A DNA stretch of 55,635 bases from contig DATIAR010000085.1 in the NCBI GenBank assembly GCA_035457865.1, positions 1 through 55,635 of the forward strand, given 5' to 3'. Positions 16,336 to 26,031 of this stretch are shown here, piece by piece. The DNA comes from UBA8516 sp035457865 (GTDB lineage Archaea; Thermoproteota; Nitrososphaeria; Nitrososphaerales; Nitrosopumilaceae). Made by a program: the position numbers and the translations under genes. Within the stretch, counting starts at the first letter, position 1. Every line of letters starts with the position of its first letter. The notes under the pieces are model-generated. The model was not told where the DNA came from, ran no database searches, and saw only the letters and a program-made list of their open reading frames with translations.

Positions 16336-17517
16336 CTAAACTGAAATAATTCCAATTGAGATCAGGTATTGAATTCCTGCTGCAAATGTTTTGTCATCAA
16401 TCTTTCCCTCAGACCATAAAGCGGCGTTTTGTTTTACCCAGTTTGGAATTTTATCTATACTTTGTTGTCTTTCAGTATGCGGGACAGATATTACTCCTTT
16501 TTGAATAAGATATTCAATTCCCTTTAGGAAATCCGTGCTACTTATTGTGCCGTCTACCCACCAACTAGCGTTTTTCTTAATCCAATCTGGAATGTGTGTT
16601 TTAGTTTCAACTAATTGTTTATTTGCAGATTCATCTGACTGCATACCAAATATGTAAAGCCATGCAATACCAGACTCAGTTTTGTTTATGAGATTGCCGT
16701 ATAGAATGATATCAGAGTCTTGTGATGAGAATTTTGTATTGATAAGATTTGTTCCACGTAAGCTGACACTAATTCCATCTTTGATAAATTGAGGAAAATC
16801 ATTTAAGCTTCCTACTTTTTTTACAAATGAACCATCGTTAGTTTCTCCGACTGTTATTTCTTTAACAATCATTTTACCTCCAGCTTGTTCTACTAGTTGA
16901 TTAGCAAATTCTTGTTGAAGTGGATTAATTATTTGATGGGTTTTGTCAGAATATGAATAGTCAATTTTTTCTCCTGGTGGTTTATTACATGTGTCATCTC
17001 TCCATTTTTCTGATGACTTTATAGCATCAATCATAAGTTGCCCGTGTAAAAATTCATGGTACATCATAATTTGATTTTCAATTTTTTTTATTCTTGGATC
17101 TTTTTGCACATTTTGAGTTAAATAATCAGAATTTATTTTTAATTCATTATCACAATCTATGGTTATTTTACCTTCTGTGGTTGTAACAGTACACTTCCAG
17201 GTGTAAGTCCCTCCTGTAATTACTCCTTCATCGTGAGTTTGAGTTTCATCAAATCTTGTTAATTTTGTTTTTATTACACTTACTACTAGATTATTTAGAT
17301 CAGTAGAATTGCATGGAAAAGAAATTATCAATGGATTTTCAAACGTCTCAAGTGTATCACTTACATCCTTTTTTTCAATATTGAGTCTTTCAAATTCCGC
17401 AAGTAATTTTTTGTATAGTTGTTGCTCTTGTGTTGTGGGTTGGATGTAATCATCACCAAATACAGGAATAAGATTTGCTAATAGTAATGATATAACGAGA
17501 AAGCCAGAATATCTCAA
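16336..17517 (-). CDS. Exported protein with HExxH motif and two C-terminal tryptophan-rich modules
   Basis: About 393 residues: signal peptide ('GFLVISLLLANLIPVFG'), a middle domain with several cysteines, and 'YHEFLHGQLM', an HExxH zinc-peptidase-like motif (residues 162-166 counted from a TTG at 17541). The end carries two diverged copies of a 45-residue module beginning 'IPDWIKKNASWWVDG' and 'IPNWVKQNAALWSEG' and ending '..GIQYLISIGIISV', also found twice in the protein at 27.9 kb. TTG 17517 is preferred because a GAGGAGAT ribosome-binding site lies about 10 bases upstream and the signal peptide then starts cleanly. Proteolytic activity is not proven; no third zinc ligand is obvious. Confidence 0.7.
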   Translation of the reverse strand: MRYSGFLVISLLLANLIPVFGDDYIQPTTQEQQLYKKLLAEFERLNIEKKDVSDTLETFENPLIISFPCNSTDLNNLVVSVIKTKLTRFDETQTHDEGVITGGTYTWKCTVTTTEGKITIDCDNELKINSDYLTQNVQKDPRIKKIENQIMMYHEFLHGQLMIDAIKSSEKWRDDTCNKPPGEKIDYSYSDKTHQIINPLQQEFANQLVEQAGGKMIVKEITVGETNDGSFVKKVGSLNDFPQFIKDGISVSLRGTNLINTKFSSQDSDIILYGNLINKTESGIAWLYIFGMQSDESANKQLVETKTHIPDWIKKNASWWVDGTISSTDFLKGIEYLIQKGVISVPHTERQQSIDKIPNWVKQNAALWSEGKIDDKTFAAGIQYLISIGIISV

Positions 17518-17544
17518 GTATACAGAATCTCCTCTGCACAATAA

Positions 17545-18645
17545 TTAAGAGTTAGGATTCAATTGTACTTGTTTTTTAAATTCTTCCCATGCTGGTTTTG
17601 CGTTTTTATTAATGTCGATTAATCCAGCACCGCAGATGTATTCAGCTGTGCGTTGTAATACAAACTCATTTCCAAAACTGATATCAAAACTTGTGTTAAG
17701 ACTTTTCATGCAACTATCTATTGGTCTATCGTATTGCCTGAACCATGAAAGAAACTCAAATCGTGGTTCATTTTTTCTATAAAAATCATATACTACCTTC
17801 ATAAATTTTACCTGCCCATCTATGCTTCCACCGACGGATTCTGCCGTGGTCCAGCTAATTTCCATCAAAGCAATTTGTTTATTACCTACGAGATCGAAGA
17901 TTTTTTCAAGATTTTTGCCTGCATCTTCTGGAGTTTTGTCTATTTCATTCAATACATTTACAGGAAAATAGGTGAAAGCAATAAAGTCTCCCTGATTTAG
18001 CTTGCCAACGAGATCTTCTTGGTTATGATTTAGTACACCATGAAGTGAAAATGAATTTCCAAATTTTACGTTCGGATATTTCTCTTTAAGTTCAATATAT
18101 ACACCTGTAAAAAATTCTTCATATTTTGTAATCTCATTTTCATGTTCACGGAAATATGCATCTATTTCTCCACCTATTATCACATGGTCAACAATACCAT
18201 ATCTTGATAAAATATCATCAAGAACTTTGACAGTTTTTTCCTTTAGATTATCATCAAGTTTTGGCTCTACCATCCAAGTTGGAAATGGACCAAAAACACG
18301 ATTGTTAATTATTGAAAAATATAATGTCACTTTGAGATCATTTTGTTTGTTAAGACTCATAAGAGCATCAGGTATTTTCCAATCATATTGTCCTTGTTGA
18401 GGTTCTAGTGTGGGCCAGAAAAGGTAGACATTACTTCTTCCTATTCCTGTAGATGCGGCTTCTGCATATGCATCTTTTAGTTCTAAAATGGTGGGAGTTG
18501 GCGATGGAGTCATTATGTATAAACCGAGTTTTTCATTTTTTTGCAGTATTGTAGGTTGTGTTGATAAAAATATTATCATAATAATAGCTATTACACAGGC
18601 TGCTATTGTACCTACAAGAATTTTTTTATTCAATATTGCTTTCAC
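17545..18645 (-). CDS. Membrane-anchored TIM-barrel protein, glycoside-hydrolase-like
   Basis: 366 residues with one N-terminal helix (about residues 8-28) that should leave the rest outside the cell. The sequence 'NVYLFWPTLEPQQGQYDW' is typical of clan-A glycoside hydrolases, where a substrate walks 'W..lEP..G.YdW', and acidic candidates are E in 'IIGGEIDAYF' (acid/base) and E in 'ALMEISWTT' (nucleophile), both at plausible strand ends. Substrate is unknown; envelope glycans or S-layer sugars are a guess. It lies 27 bp or less upstream of the HExxH protein in the same direction and is likely cotranscribed. Confidence 0.65.
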   Translation of the reverse strand: MKAILNKKILVGTIAACVIAIIMIIFLSTQPTILQKNEKLGLYIMTPSPTPTILELKDAYAEAASTGIGRSNVYLFWPTLEPQQGQYDWKIPDALMSLNKQNDLKVTLYFSIINNRVFGPFPTWMVEPKLDDNLKEKTVKVLDDILSRYGIVDHVIIGGEIDAYFREHENEITKYEEFFTGVYIELKEKYPNVKFGNSFSLHGVLNHNQEDLVGKLNQGDFIAFTYFPVNVLNEIDKTPEDAGKNLEKIFDLVGNKQIALMEISWTTAESVGGSIDGQVKFMKVVYDFYRKNEPRFEFLSWFRQYDRPIDSCMKSLNTSFDISFGNEFVLQRTAEYICGAGLIDINKNAKPAWEEFKKQVQLNPNS

Positions 18646-18681
18646 TAATGATTGATAGTAAAAAAGTTATGATTAATACGA

Positions 18682-21339
18682 CTAGCCAGATGTACAGCCA
18701 CTATATCCACATTCTATGCAGATGTTACATCCTTCTGCAAAGACAAGATTGTTTTTGCATGTAGGACACAATCTTTCTTCCATTTGTTCTTGTGTAAGTT
18801 GGTTTTGTTGAATTTTTACCTCACTATCAGGAATCCTGATTTGTAGTGCTTTTTCAATCTGAGCTTTCAGATATGGGTTAGTAACACTTTTTGCAATGTA
18901 ATCTGTCAGGTATGTACTTGGCACTACCTGGAATGTTTTTTGCACATTGTCACCAGTCATATGAAGAACTTGTTCATGTCTTGAACCGTCTCTAAATACG
19001 GTGATTCCTTTTAGTCCAAGCTCATGTGCTAACAAATATGATGCTTTGACATCATCTGCAGTTACATCGTTTGGCATATTGATTGTTTTAGCTATTGCAT
19101 TTCCAATCCATCTTTGCCATACAGCTTGTGCCATCAAGTGATCAGTCCAGTGTATGTCCATCGCAGTCACAAATATGTTCTGTATCCATTCTGGAATTTC
19201 TGGAATTCCTTTTACTGATCCATAATTGTTTGCTATCTTTTCTAAGATTTGATCATTGTACAGTCCATGTTCTTTTAGAACAGATTCAAAGATCTTGTTA
19301 GTATAGAAGAACCTACCAACAGTAACACGCTTTTCAAATACAAGTGCAAACATGGGTTCCATTCCATTAGAACAATCAGATATCATAGAAAGTGTTCCTG
19401 TAGGAGCTACTGTAGATGTAAGCACGTTCCTTATTCCATGTTTTTGGATTTTTTCAATAAGTGCATCCCAATCATAATAGTGTGCACTTTTTGGTTTTTC
19501 ATAATAACCTGAAATTGGAATTTTTCCTTCAGGATATTCTGTTTTTCCGCAAAGGGGGAATGCGCCCCGTGTCTTTGCTAAAGCTACACTTTCTTCCATT
19601 GAATAATAGCTCAGAGCCTCGGCTAGTTTTTCTTGGAATTCATAACCCTCTCTTGAATTGTATGGAATTCGCAGTTTGAATAGAAGATCAGCAACACCCA
19701 TCACCCCAAGTCCTATTCTACGCGAATCTTTTGAGGCCTGATCGATCTCAGGTATTGGGTAATTGTTTACATCTATTACATTATCTAGGAATCTTGTAGT
19801 CTTTCTGATTACTTCTTCATATCTTTGCCAATCAAATTCGTATTGTCCATCTGCTTTTCTTTTCACAAAGTTTGAAAGATTGATAGAGCCAAGATTACAT
19901 GATTCATATGGATACAAACTTTGTTCTCCACATGGATTAGTTGCTCGTAATGGTCTACCACGTGCTTTTGCAAATACATTGTACTTATTAATTTGATCAA
20001 AGAAGATCAGGCCAGGTTCAGCACTCTTCCAAGCTGACAGTGCTATTAGATCAAGGAGTTGATTAGCGTTTACTTCACGTACTGGACTCTTATCACGTGG
20101 ACTTCGAAGCATGTATTTTCCATCGCTAGAATTTACAAGTGCGCTCCAAAAGTCTTCCCACACTCCTACACTGACATTGAAGTTTTCTAAAACTCCTGCC
20201 TTTGTTTTTGCAGTAATGAATTTTTCAATATCTGGATGCCATGCTTCAATTATTCCCATGTTTGCACCTCTGCGTTTTCCTCCTTGCTTAACAACTTCGG
20301 TTACTGTGTTTATGATATTCATGAAAGAAACTGGTCCTGATGCAACACCAGATGTAGATGCAACCATATCGCCTTCTTCTCTAAGATCAGAGTAATTGAT
20401 TCCAACTCCTCCACCTGACTTGAAAATTAAAGCAGCATCTGAAGATGATTTCATTATTTGTTCCATATCATCAGGCATTGCAAGTACAAAGCATGCGGAC
20501 AGCTGTCCTAGCCTTCCACCAGCATTCATCATGGTTGGAGAGTTTGGTAGAAAGTCTTGAGATATCATCATGTCATAGTATTCTGCAATTCTTTCTGCAT
20601 GGTGTTCAAATTGTTTTGCTGCAAGCATGGTGAGAAATTCTTTTATACTTACTTTCATGTGACCTTGCTTTGCCAGATCAATATAATGAGAGATTAATCC
20701 CCTAAAGTGCCACTTGTTAAGGTGGTATTTGCCTATCTTGAATTTGTAGTTAAAGTCATCAAGTTTGTCAAGGTATTTCTTAGCATCCTCTATGTTTTGG
20801 GTTATTCCACCGTTAACTTCAAAAATGGAATTATCTTTTAGTACATCTGCAATTCCAACTAAGACTGCAACGCGTTCAAACATCTCTCCTGGGCTTTCGA
20901 TTATTTCGCCTTTGTTATTACGGAATAGATATCGTGATGCTAAGACTCGCAGGCAATTAATGTCAAATTTCTTTGATACATCGTCAAGTAATTTTGCATT
21001 TAGAACTTTCATCTTTTCCTCTCTAATCTTCCTTCGTTCGTGTCTGTAGAGGATGTAGGCTTTGGCAATTTCACCCAGTCCTTCATCTATTAGGATAGAT
21101 TCAACCATATCCTGAACATCTTCTACGCTTGGCGGAGCAGATGTTGAAAATCCTTGTTTTAGAAGTCTCATCATAACTCCTTCAGCCAGTTTATCGGCTA
21201 AACTATGATCTGGTCTGCCACAAGCAATTAGTGCTTTGTATATCGCATTTGAGATTTTATCCTTTTGGAAATTTAATACTCGGCCATCTCTTTTTTTAAC
21301 TTCGATAATCGAGTTTTCTATTTGTGCAAAGTCCGTCAA
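18682..21339 (-). CDS. nrdJ: Adenosylcobalamin-dependent ribonucleotide reductase (class II)
   Basis: 885 residues from TTG 21339. An N-terminal ATP cone ('VKKRDGRVLNFQKDKISNAI') precedes the ten-stranded barrel. Active-site motifs are the Cys in 'GQLSACFVLAMPDDME', 'NPCGEQSLYPYESCNLGSINLS' (Asn-Cys-Glu triad plus redox Cys), and 'APTGTLSMISDCSNGMEP'. The C-terminus has a Cys-rich zinc finger 'CPTCKNNLVFAEGCNICIECGYSGC', typical of NrdJ. The enzyme makes deoxynucleotides without oxygen-dependent radical generation. A longer frame runs to 21519 but its first 60 residues are low-complexity; a GGGGAGAGG ribosome-binding site right before TTG 21339 decides the start. It lies downstream of the NrdD-like fusion gene. 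Confidence 0.95.
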   Translation of the reverse strand: MTDFAQIENSIIEVKKRDGRVLNFQKDKISNAIYKALIACGRPDHSLADKLAEGVMMRLLKQGFSTSAPPSVEDVQDMVESILIDEGLGEIAKAYILYRHERRKIREEKMKVLNAKLLDDVSKKFDINCLRVLASRYLFRNNKGEIIESPGEMFERVAVLVGIADVLKDNSIFEVNGGITQNIEDAKKYLDKLDDFNYKFKIGKYHLNKWHFRGLISHYIDLAKQGHMKVSIKEFLTMLAAKQFEHHAERIAEYYDMMISQDFLPNSPTMMNAGGRLGQLSACFVLAMPDDMEQIMKSSSDAALIFKSGGGVGINYSDLREEGDMVASTSGVASGPVSFMNIINTVTEVVKQGGKRRGANMGIIEAWHPDIEKFITAKTKAGVLENFNVSVGVWEDFWSALVNSSDGKYMLRSPRDKSPVREVNANQLLDLIALSAWKSAEPGLIFFDQINKYNVFAKARGRPLRATNPCGEQSLYPYESCNLGSINLSNFVKRKADGQYEFDWQRYEEVIRKTTRFLDNVIDVNNYPIPEIDQASKDSRRIGLGVMGVADLLFKLRIPYNSREGYEFQEKLAEALSYYSMEESVALAKTRGAFPLCGKTEYPEGKIPISGYYEKPKSAHYYDWDALIEKIQKHGIRNVLTSTVAPTGTLSMISDCSNGMEPMFALVFEKRVTVGRFFYTNKIFESVLKEHGLYNDQILEKIANNYGSVKGIPEIPEWIQNIFVTAMDIHWTDHLMAQAVWQRWIGNAIAKTINMPNDVTADDVKASYLLAHELGLKGITVFRDGSRHEQVLHMTGDNVQKTFQVVPSTYLTDYIAKSVTNPYLKAQIEKALQIRIPDSEVKIQQNQLTQEQMEERLCPTCKNNLVFAEGCNICIECGYSGCTSG

Positions 21340-21340
21340 A

Positions 21341-21349
21341 CCTCTCCCC
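21341..21349 (-). promoter_or_regulatory. Ribosome-binding site deciding the nrdJ start
   Basis: The minus strand reads GGGGAGAGG directly before TTG 21339. The match to the archaeal anti-SD supports this start over upstream in-frame codons. Confidence 0.55.
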
Positions 21350-21431
21350 GCAACAGTAAGAAAATAGAGTATAATAAAGATTGAGGCAAAAAATATTTTT
21401 CTAAAATTGATCTTTACATCAATTTTGTTGA

Positions 21432-21454
21432 CACCATTGCAAATTGAAATGGTG
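21432..21454. promoter_or_regulatory. Inverted repeat upstream of nrdJ, candidate operator
   Basis: A perfect 7-bp inverted repeat, caccatt (21432-21438) and aatggtg (21448-21454), with a 9-bp spacer, lies about 93-115 bp upstream of the nrdJ start in the 240-bp gap that follows the NrdD-like regulator gene. It could be an operator or a leader hairpin; a single occurrence is weak evidence. Confidence 0.3.
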
Positions 21455-21579
21455 AAATAGATCGATTCAAAATAAAAATAAAAAATCTGATTATAAATTT
21501 CAGAAAAAAATAATCGCATTTTTCAATTTTTTTAAAAAGATCTGGTATTAACTATAGGTAGCTACGATTATCGGCAGGT

Positions 21580-23679
21580 TTATGCCAATATGTACGGAGA
21601 TTTGCAAGTAGGACATTTGTCGGTGATCTTTTCGTCTTTTAGACCACAGTTACCGCAGATAGGCACTTTTCTGATCGGCCTAAAAGATCCTACAAGTTCA
21701 CTTGCTTTTTCTATTGCTTTTTTGATTCCTGCTGTATCCATGTCATCAGATATTTTTAGTTGGATCAATAATCCACCATTTAACATCTTTGATACATGAT
21801 TACATTCTGCAATCTTGTCAGTCTTTAGAGTCATACCCTCTATTTCTAAAGCATTTATCACCATACCAGCACTATAGGCATCACCTTCAACGAATTGGTG
21901 AATAGACATCTTACCATATTTTTCGCCGTCTAGTGTAGAGAATCTTGTAGCAGCATCGCTTTCAGTCATAGATATGGTAACGTTATCGCCCATTTCTTTT
22001 CCTTTCTTGGCTGCAACCTCAATGGCGGTTTCAAGTACCTTGGTCATTATTTCGTGCCCAGCCTTATTGTTTTCATAACCAAGTATGCCTAATACGGCCT
22101 CCTTTAGGCCTATCAGATTAACCACAAGCGTGACTGATCCCTTTTGCATATACTGGGTGTTGCTTGCAAGAATTGGATTTAGTCCACGCCTAGTAAGATC
22201 TGAGATGTCTTTCTTTCTAAGTGACATTGCTGCAAGTGCAGGTTTCATCAAAATTGCAAGACGTGCCCTAAAATAAGTTTCATCCTTATTGGATTCAAAC
22301 GCAAGCCTAGGCAGGTTTATGGAGAGTGCTTGTAAGTTAATTGATGTACCAGTGTTTTTTGTATCTCCACGTAATATTCCATGATTTGACATATGGCCCT
22401 TGGAGAAGATTACTCGTCCTCCTAATGCTATGATCTCAGAAAGTATATCAGAAAACTCACTGACTTTGCCTTTTTCATAATCAATTATCAATCCAACATG
22501 TGGAAGCGGTGTTGATTTGATGTATTTCTTGTAGCCACTAAGTATTGCGCCTATGACTTTGGAATCAGACCCGAGTTGAATTCTAAATGATGCCAGTGCT
22601 GAGTTTTTGTTATATTTTGGTGCGGTTGATGTTATTGCAAACGCATTTGCAATTTTTTCTTCAACTTCTGAAAGGTTTTTTGAATATTTTTGCAAAACTG
22701 TTACTAATCCATCGATAATTACTTCTTGTGATACCTCTTTGAGAAGTAAGGATGTAAGTAATGAAAGTGATGCTGTAAGATCATCAAGTGTCTTGATCGG
22801 AGGCATCCTTGTTACTCCAAGGAATTTCCCACGGAGATCAATTCCATCTTCAAGTAGTTCTTTAATATTTACAAATATTGTATCTGGCAAGAGTGACCAA
22901 ATTCCGGTATTTGTCAGGTGTATATCACCTGAAAGATGTGAATCTGCTACATCCTTTGGCAATGTGTTAAGGATAAGATGTTCTCCAAAAACTGTCTGAC
23001 CAGTCTTAAAGAGTAGCCCTTCTACGCCATTATGTATACCATCAACGTTTGTAATCATTTCATGAATATCGTATGCGGGAAGACCTAACCTAGCAAGCTT
23101 ATGCCTGTATTCCTCATGACCGTGCTCCAAAAGAACGGCATTAACCATTTCACGAATGAGTGAAGATGTAAGGTAAGTAGTTTGGAACTTGTAAATGCGG
23201 TTTTCTACCTCTTCTGTTATCTTTTGTGCTAATTCTAAGGGAAGACTGCCCTCTCGTACGAGGGATTGTATTATCTTATGAGAGTTAAATTCCTCTATTG
23301 CTTCGTGCGATGTTCGTACATACATCTTTCCGCTTTCTATTATAGAACGCTCCTCGATCTGCCTTGCAAGGCTTAGAACTAGTTTCCCAAGGTTTGTGAT
23401 CGTATATCGTCTTTCAGATTTATTTAAAGCCACGAGAGATTGCCTTAACAGTTTTCTAAGGTGGTATGCAAATTTCCCACTTTCCTTTTTTGATTTGAAG
23501 CCAGCAAGTGATTTAAGTTCAGAATAAGTTAGTGGTCCTTTTGAGTTTAAAATACGTAGTATATCGATCCTGTTTGGACTTGCCATGACAGAAAAGATCA
23601 TTCTCACACGTTTTGATGCCGATTGTAAAATTCCGCCACGTTTTTGATCCCCAAAATCCTCGCTTAGTTCCATAGGCAT
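21580..23679 (-). CDS. Winged-helix / ATP-cone / catalytically empty NrdD-like fusion protein
   Basis: 699 residues. Residues 25-105 are an ArsR-type winged helix ('MASPNRIDILRILNSKGPLT', 'FAYHLRKLLRQSLV', 'RYTITNLGKLVL'). Residues 115-205 resemble an ATP cone ('FNSHKIIQSLVREG', 'AQKITEEVENRIY'). From 225 the anaerobic class III reductase NrdD is recognisable ('NTLPKDVADSHLSGDIHL', 'TSINLQALSINLPRLAFES', 'FVEGDAYSAGMVIN'). The catalytic cysteines are gone: 'PDTIFVNI' stands where NrdD has its Cys, and the CCR/GCR block is replaced by 'SNHGILRGD'. Only five Cys remain, four in the C-terminal zinc site (CGNCG, CPTC), and the protein ends before the glycyl-radical segment. A nucleotide-sensing DNA-binding regulator of the neighbouring nrdJ is the best inference. 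Confidence 0.85.
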   Translation of the reverse strand: MPMELSEDFGDQKRGGILQSASKRVRMIFSVMASPNRIDILRILNSKGPLTYSELKSLAGFKSKKESGKFAYHLRKLLRQSLVALNKSERRYTITNLGKLVLSLARQIEERSIIESGKMYVRTSHEAIEEFNSHKIIQSLVREGSLPLELAQKITEEVENRIYKFQTTYLTSSLIREMVNAVLLEHGHEEYRHKLARLGLPAYDIHEMITNVDGIHNGVEGLLFKTGQTVFGEHLILNTLPKDVADSHLSGDIHLTNTGIWSLLPDTIFVNIKELLEDGIDLRGKFLGVTRMPPIKTLDDLTASLSLLTSLLLKEVSQEVIIDGLVTVLQKYSKNLSEVEEKIANAFAITSTAPKYNKNSALASFRIQLGSDSKVIGAILSGYKKYIKSTPLPHVGLIIDYEKGKVSEFSDILSEIIALGGRVIFSKGHMSNHGILRGDTKNTGTSINLQALSINLPRLAFESNKDETYFRARLAILMKPALAAMSLRKKDISDLTRRGLNPILASNTQYMQKGSVTLVVNLIGLKEAVLGILGYENNKAGHEIMTKVLETAIEVAAKKGKEMGDNVTISMTESDAATRFSTLDGEKYGKMSIHQFVEGDAYSAGMVINALEIEGMTLKTDKIAECNHVSKMLNGGLLIQLKISDDMDTAGIKKAIEKASELVGSFRPIRKVPICGNCGLKDEKITDKCPTCKSPYILA

Positions 23680-23741
23680 GTCTAGATAGCATCAGTAAAT
23701 AAGATTTGTGACGAAATAGATCGTATAGTTACATTTTTTAT

Positions 23742-23903
23742 TCAGTTTTTCTGTACATCTACAGAAAATTCTGATGTGGAAAGAGTTTGACCACAAGATG
23801 GACATTTATTATTATATGGTTTTACGACTTCCTTAACAGATTTTAACATTCGCATATTTGCGATCTTTGTACCACATTTGCCACAGACAACGTCAACTGA
23901 CAT
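23742..23903 (-). CDS. 53-residue zinc-ribbon protein
   Basis: A short frame read by hand on the minus strand, ATG at 23903 to TGA at 23742. The peptide starts MSVDVVCGKCGTKIANMRML and has CGKC near residue 7 and CPSC near residue 34, a two-knuckle zinc ribbon of ordinary spacing. It lies between the DUF35 gene upstream (72 bp) and the NrdD-like gene downstream. Small single zinc ribbons are abundant in thaumarchaea; function unknown. The four Cys in paired CxxC spacing make chance unlikely. Confidence 0.7.
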   Translation of the reverse strand: MSVDVVCGKCGTKIANMRMLKSVKEVVKPYNNKCPSCGQTLSTSEFSVDVQKN

Positions 23904-24342
23904 TTGTGATCGTTTTTTGTTAATGTTATAAAAGAACTGTTTTGTGTTTTTTTTAATCAGTTTAATAAATTTGATTTACAGTTTTTCTATCAATATACCA
24001 CGTTCATCATAACCAGCAATTTTAGTTTTTGTACCAAGTGGCAGATCAGTTGGAGAGTTAATATTTTTCATAAAACCAGATACTTGAAGATCCACTCCAT
24101 CTAGTTTTATTACAACCCATGCATATGGAGTGTATTTTTCATATCCTGCTGGAGGAACTGTGATAATAGTATAAGTAACAACGGTACCTTTTCCTTCGAT
24201 TGAGACATTCTCAAATCCCTTATTACCACAATTTTGGCAGAAATAGGTCGTGGCAAGGTGCAAATAACCACATTTTGTGCACTTACGGGCAAGAATCTTG
24301 CCTGATTTAGCATTATTGATGAATTCTTCTTTTGCTGACAAG

Positions 24343-25497
<1,155 letters not shown>

Positions 25498-25569
25498 AAA
25501 TCTCGCTGACTATACTCCATATAAAAATTCTTCATTAATCTTCAATTATAAGAAGATGATTAGAACATC

Positions 25570-26031
25570 ATGACTGTAAATCTAGTGCAATCTTTTGTTG
25601 TGAAAAATGAGACTTTAGTTTCAAGAAATTCTGTTAAAATTACAAAAAGAAAAATTGTGAAGATGAAAAATGAAATAAAACAATACTATGATAAAAATGG
25701 GTATCTTTCTTGGTCAGAGAAAAAAATGAAGTATGTTATACTTGGAACAAGTTTTCCTAACAACGGACTAGTGGAATGCCCAGAGTGCCATATCGGGAAA
25801 TTAATAGTGATTAGATCTAGAAAAACAAAAAAAAGATTTATTGGATGTTCAAATTATCATAATGGTTGTAGAGCATCCTCTCCTTTAATACAAAAAGGTA
25901 TGATTTGCGCAACAAAAATTTCTTGCAATACTTGTGCATGGCCAATAATTCTTTTTAGATATTCTAGAAAACAAAAATGGTCAAGACAATGTTGTAATAT
26001 AAAATGTGACAGCAGGCAAATTAAAGCTTAA
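25570..26031 (+). CDS. Protein with topoisomerase-type C4 zinc fingers
   Basis: 153 residues, strongly basic. The C-terminal two thirds hold two zinc fingers of the kind found at the end of type IA topoisomerases: 'CPECHIGKLIVIRSRKTKKR' followed by 'FIGCSNYHNGC', then 'CNTCAWPIILFRYSRKQKW' followed by 'CCNIKC'. No topoisomerase catalytic domain is attached, so single-stranded DNA or RNA binding is the likely property. It is convergent with the nitrilase gene, overlapping by 11 bp, and divergent from the thiolase gene 72 bp upstream. Confidence 0.7.
   Translation: MTVNLVQSFVVKNETLVSRNSVKITKRKIVKMKNEIKQYYDKNGYLSWSEKKMKYVILGTSFPNNGLVECPECHIGKLIVIRSRKTKKRFIGCSNYHNGCRASSPLIQKGMICATKISCNTCAWPIILFRYSRKQKWSRQCCNIKCDSRQIKA

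Noticed and set aside
21340..21519. 60-codon N-terminal extension of the ribonucleotide reductase
   Set aside because: Low-complexity, hydrophobic and unlike any NrdJ N-terminus; a strong ribosome-binding site directly before TTG 21339 gives a normal protein starting just ahead of the ATP cone.
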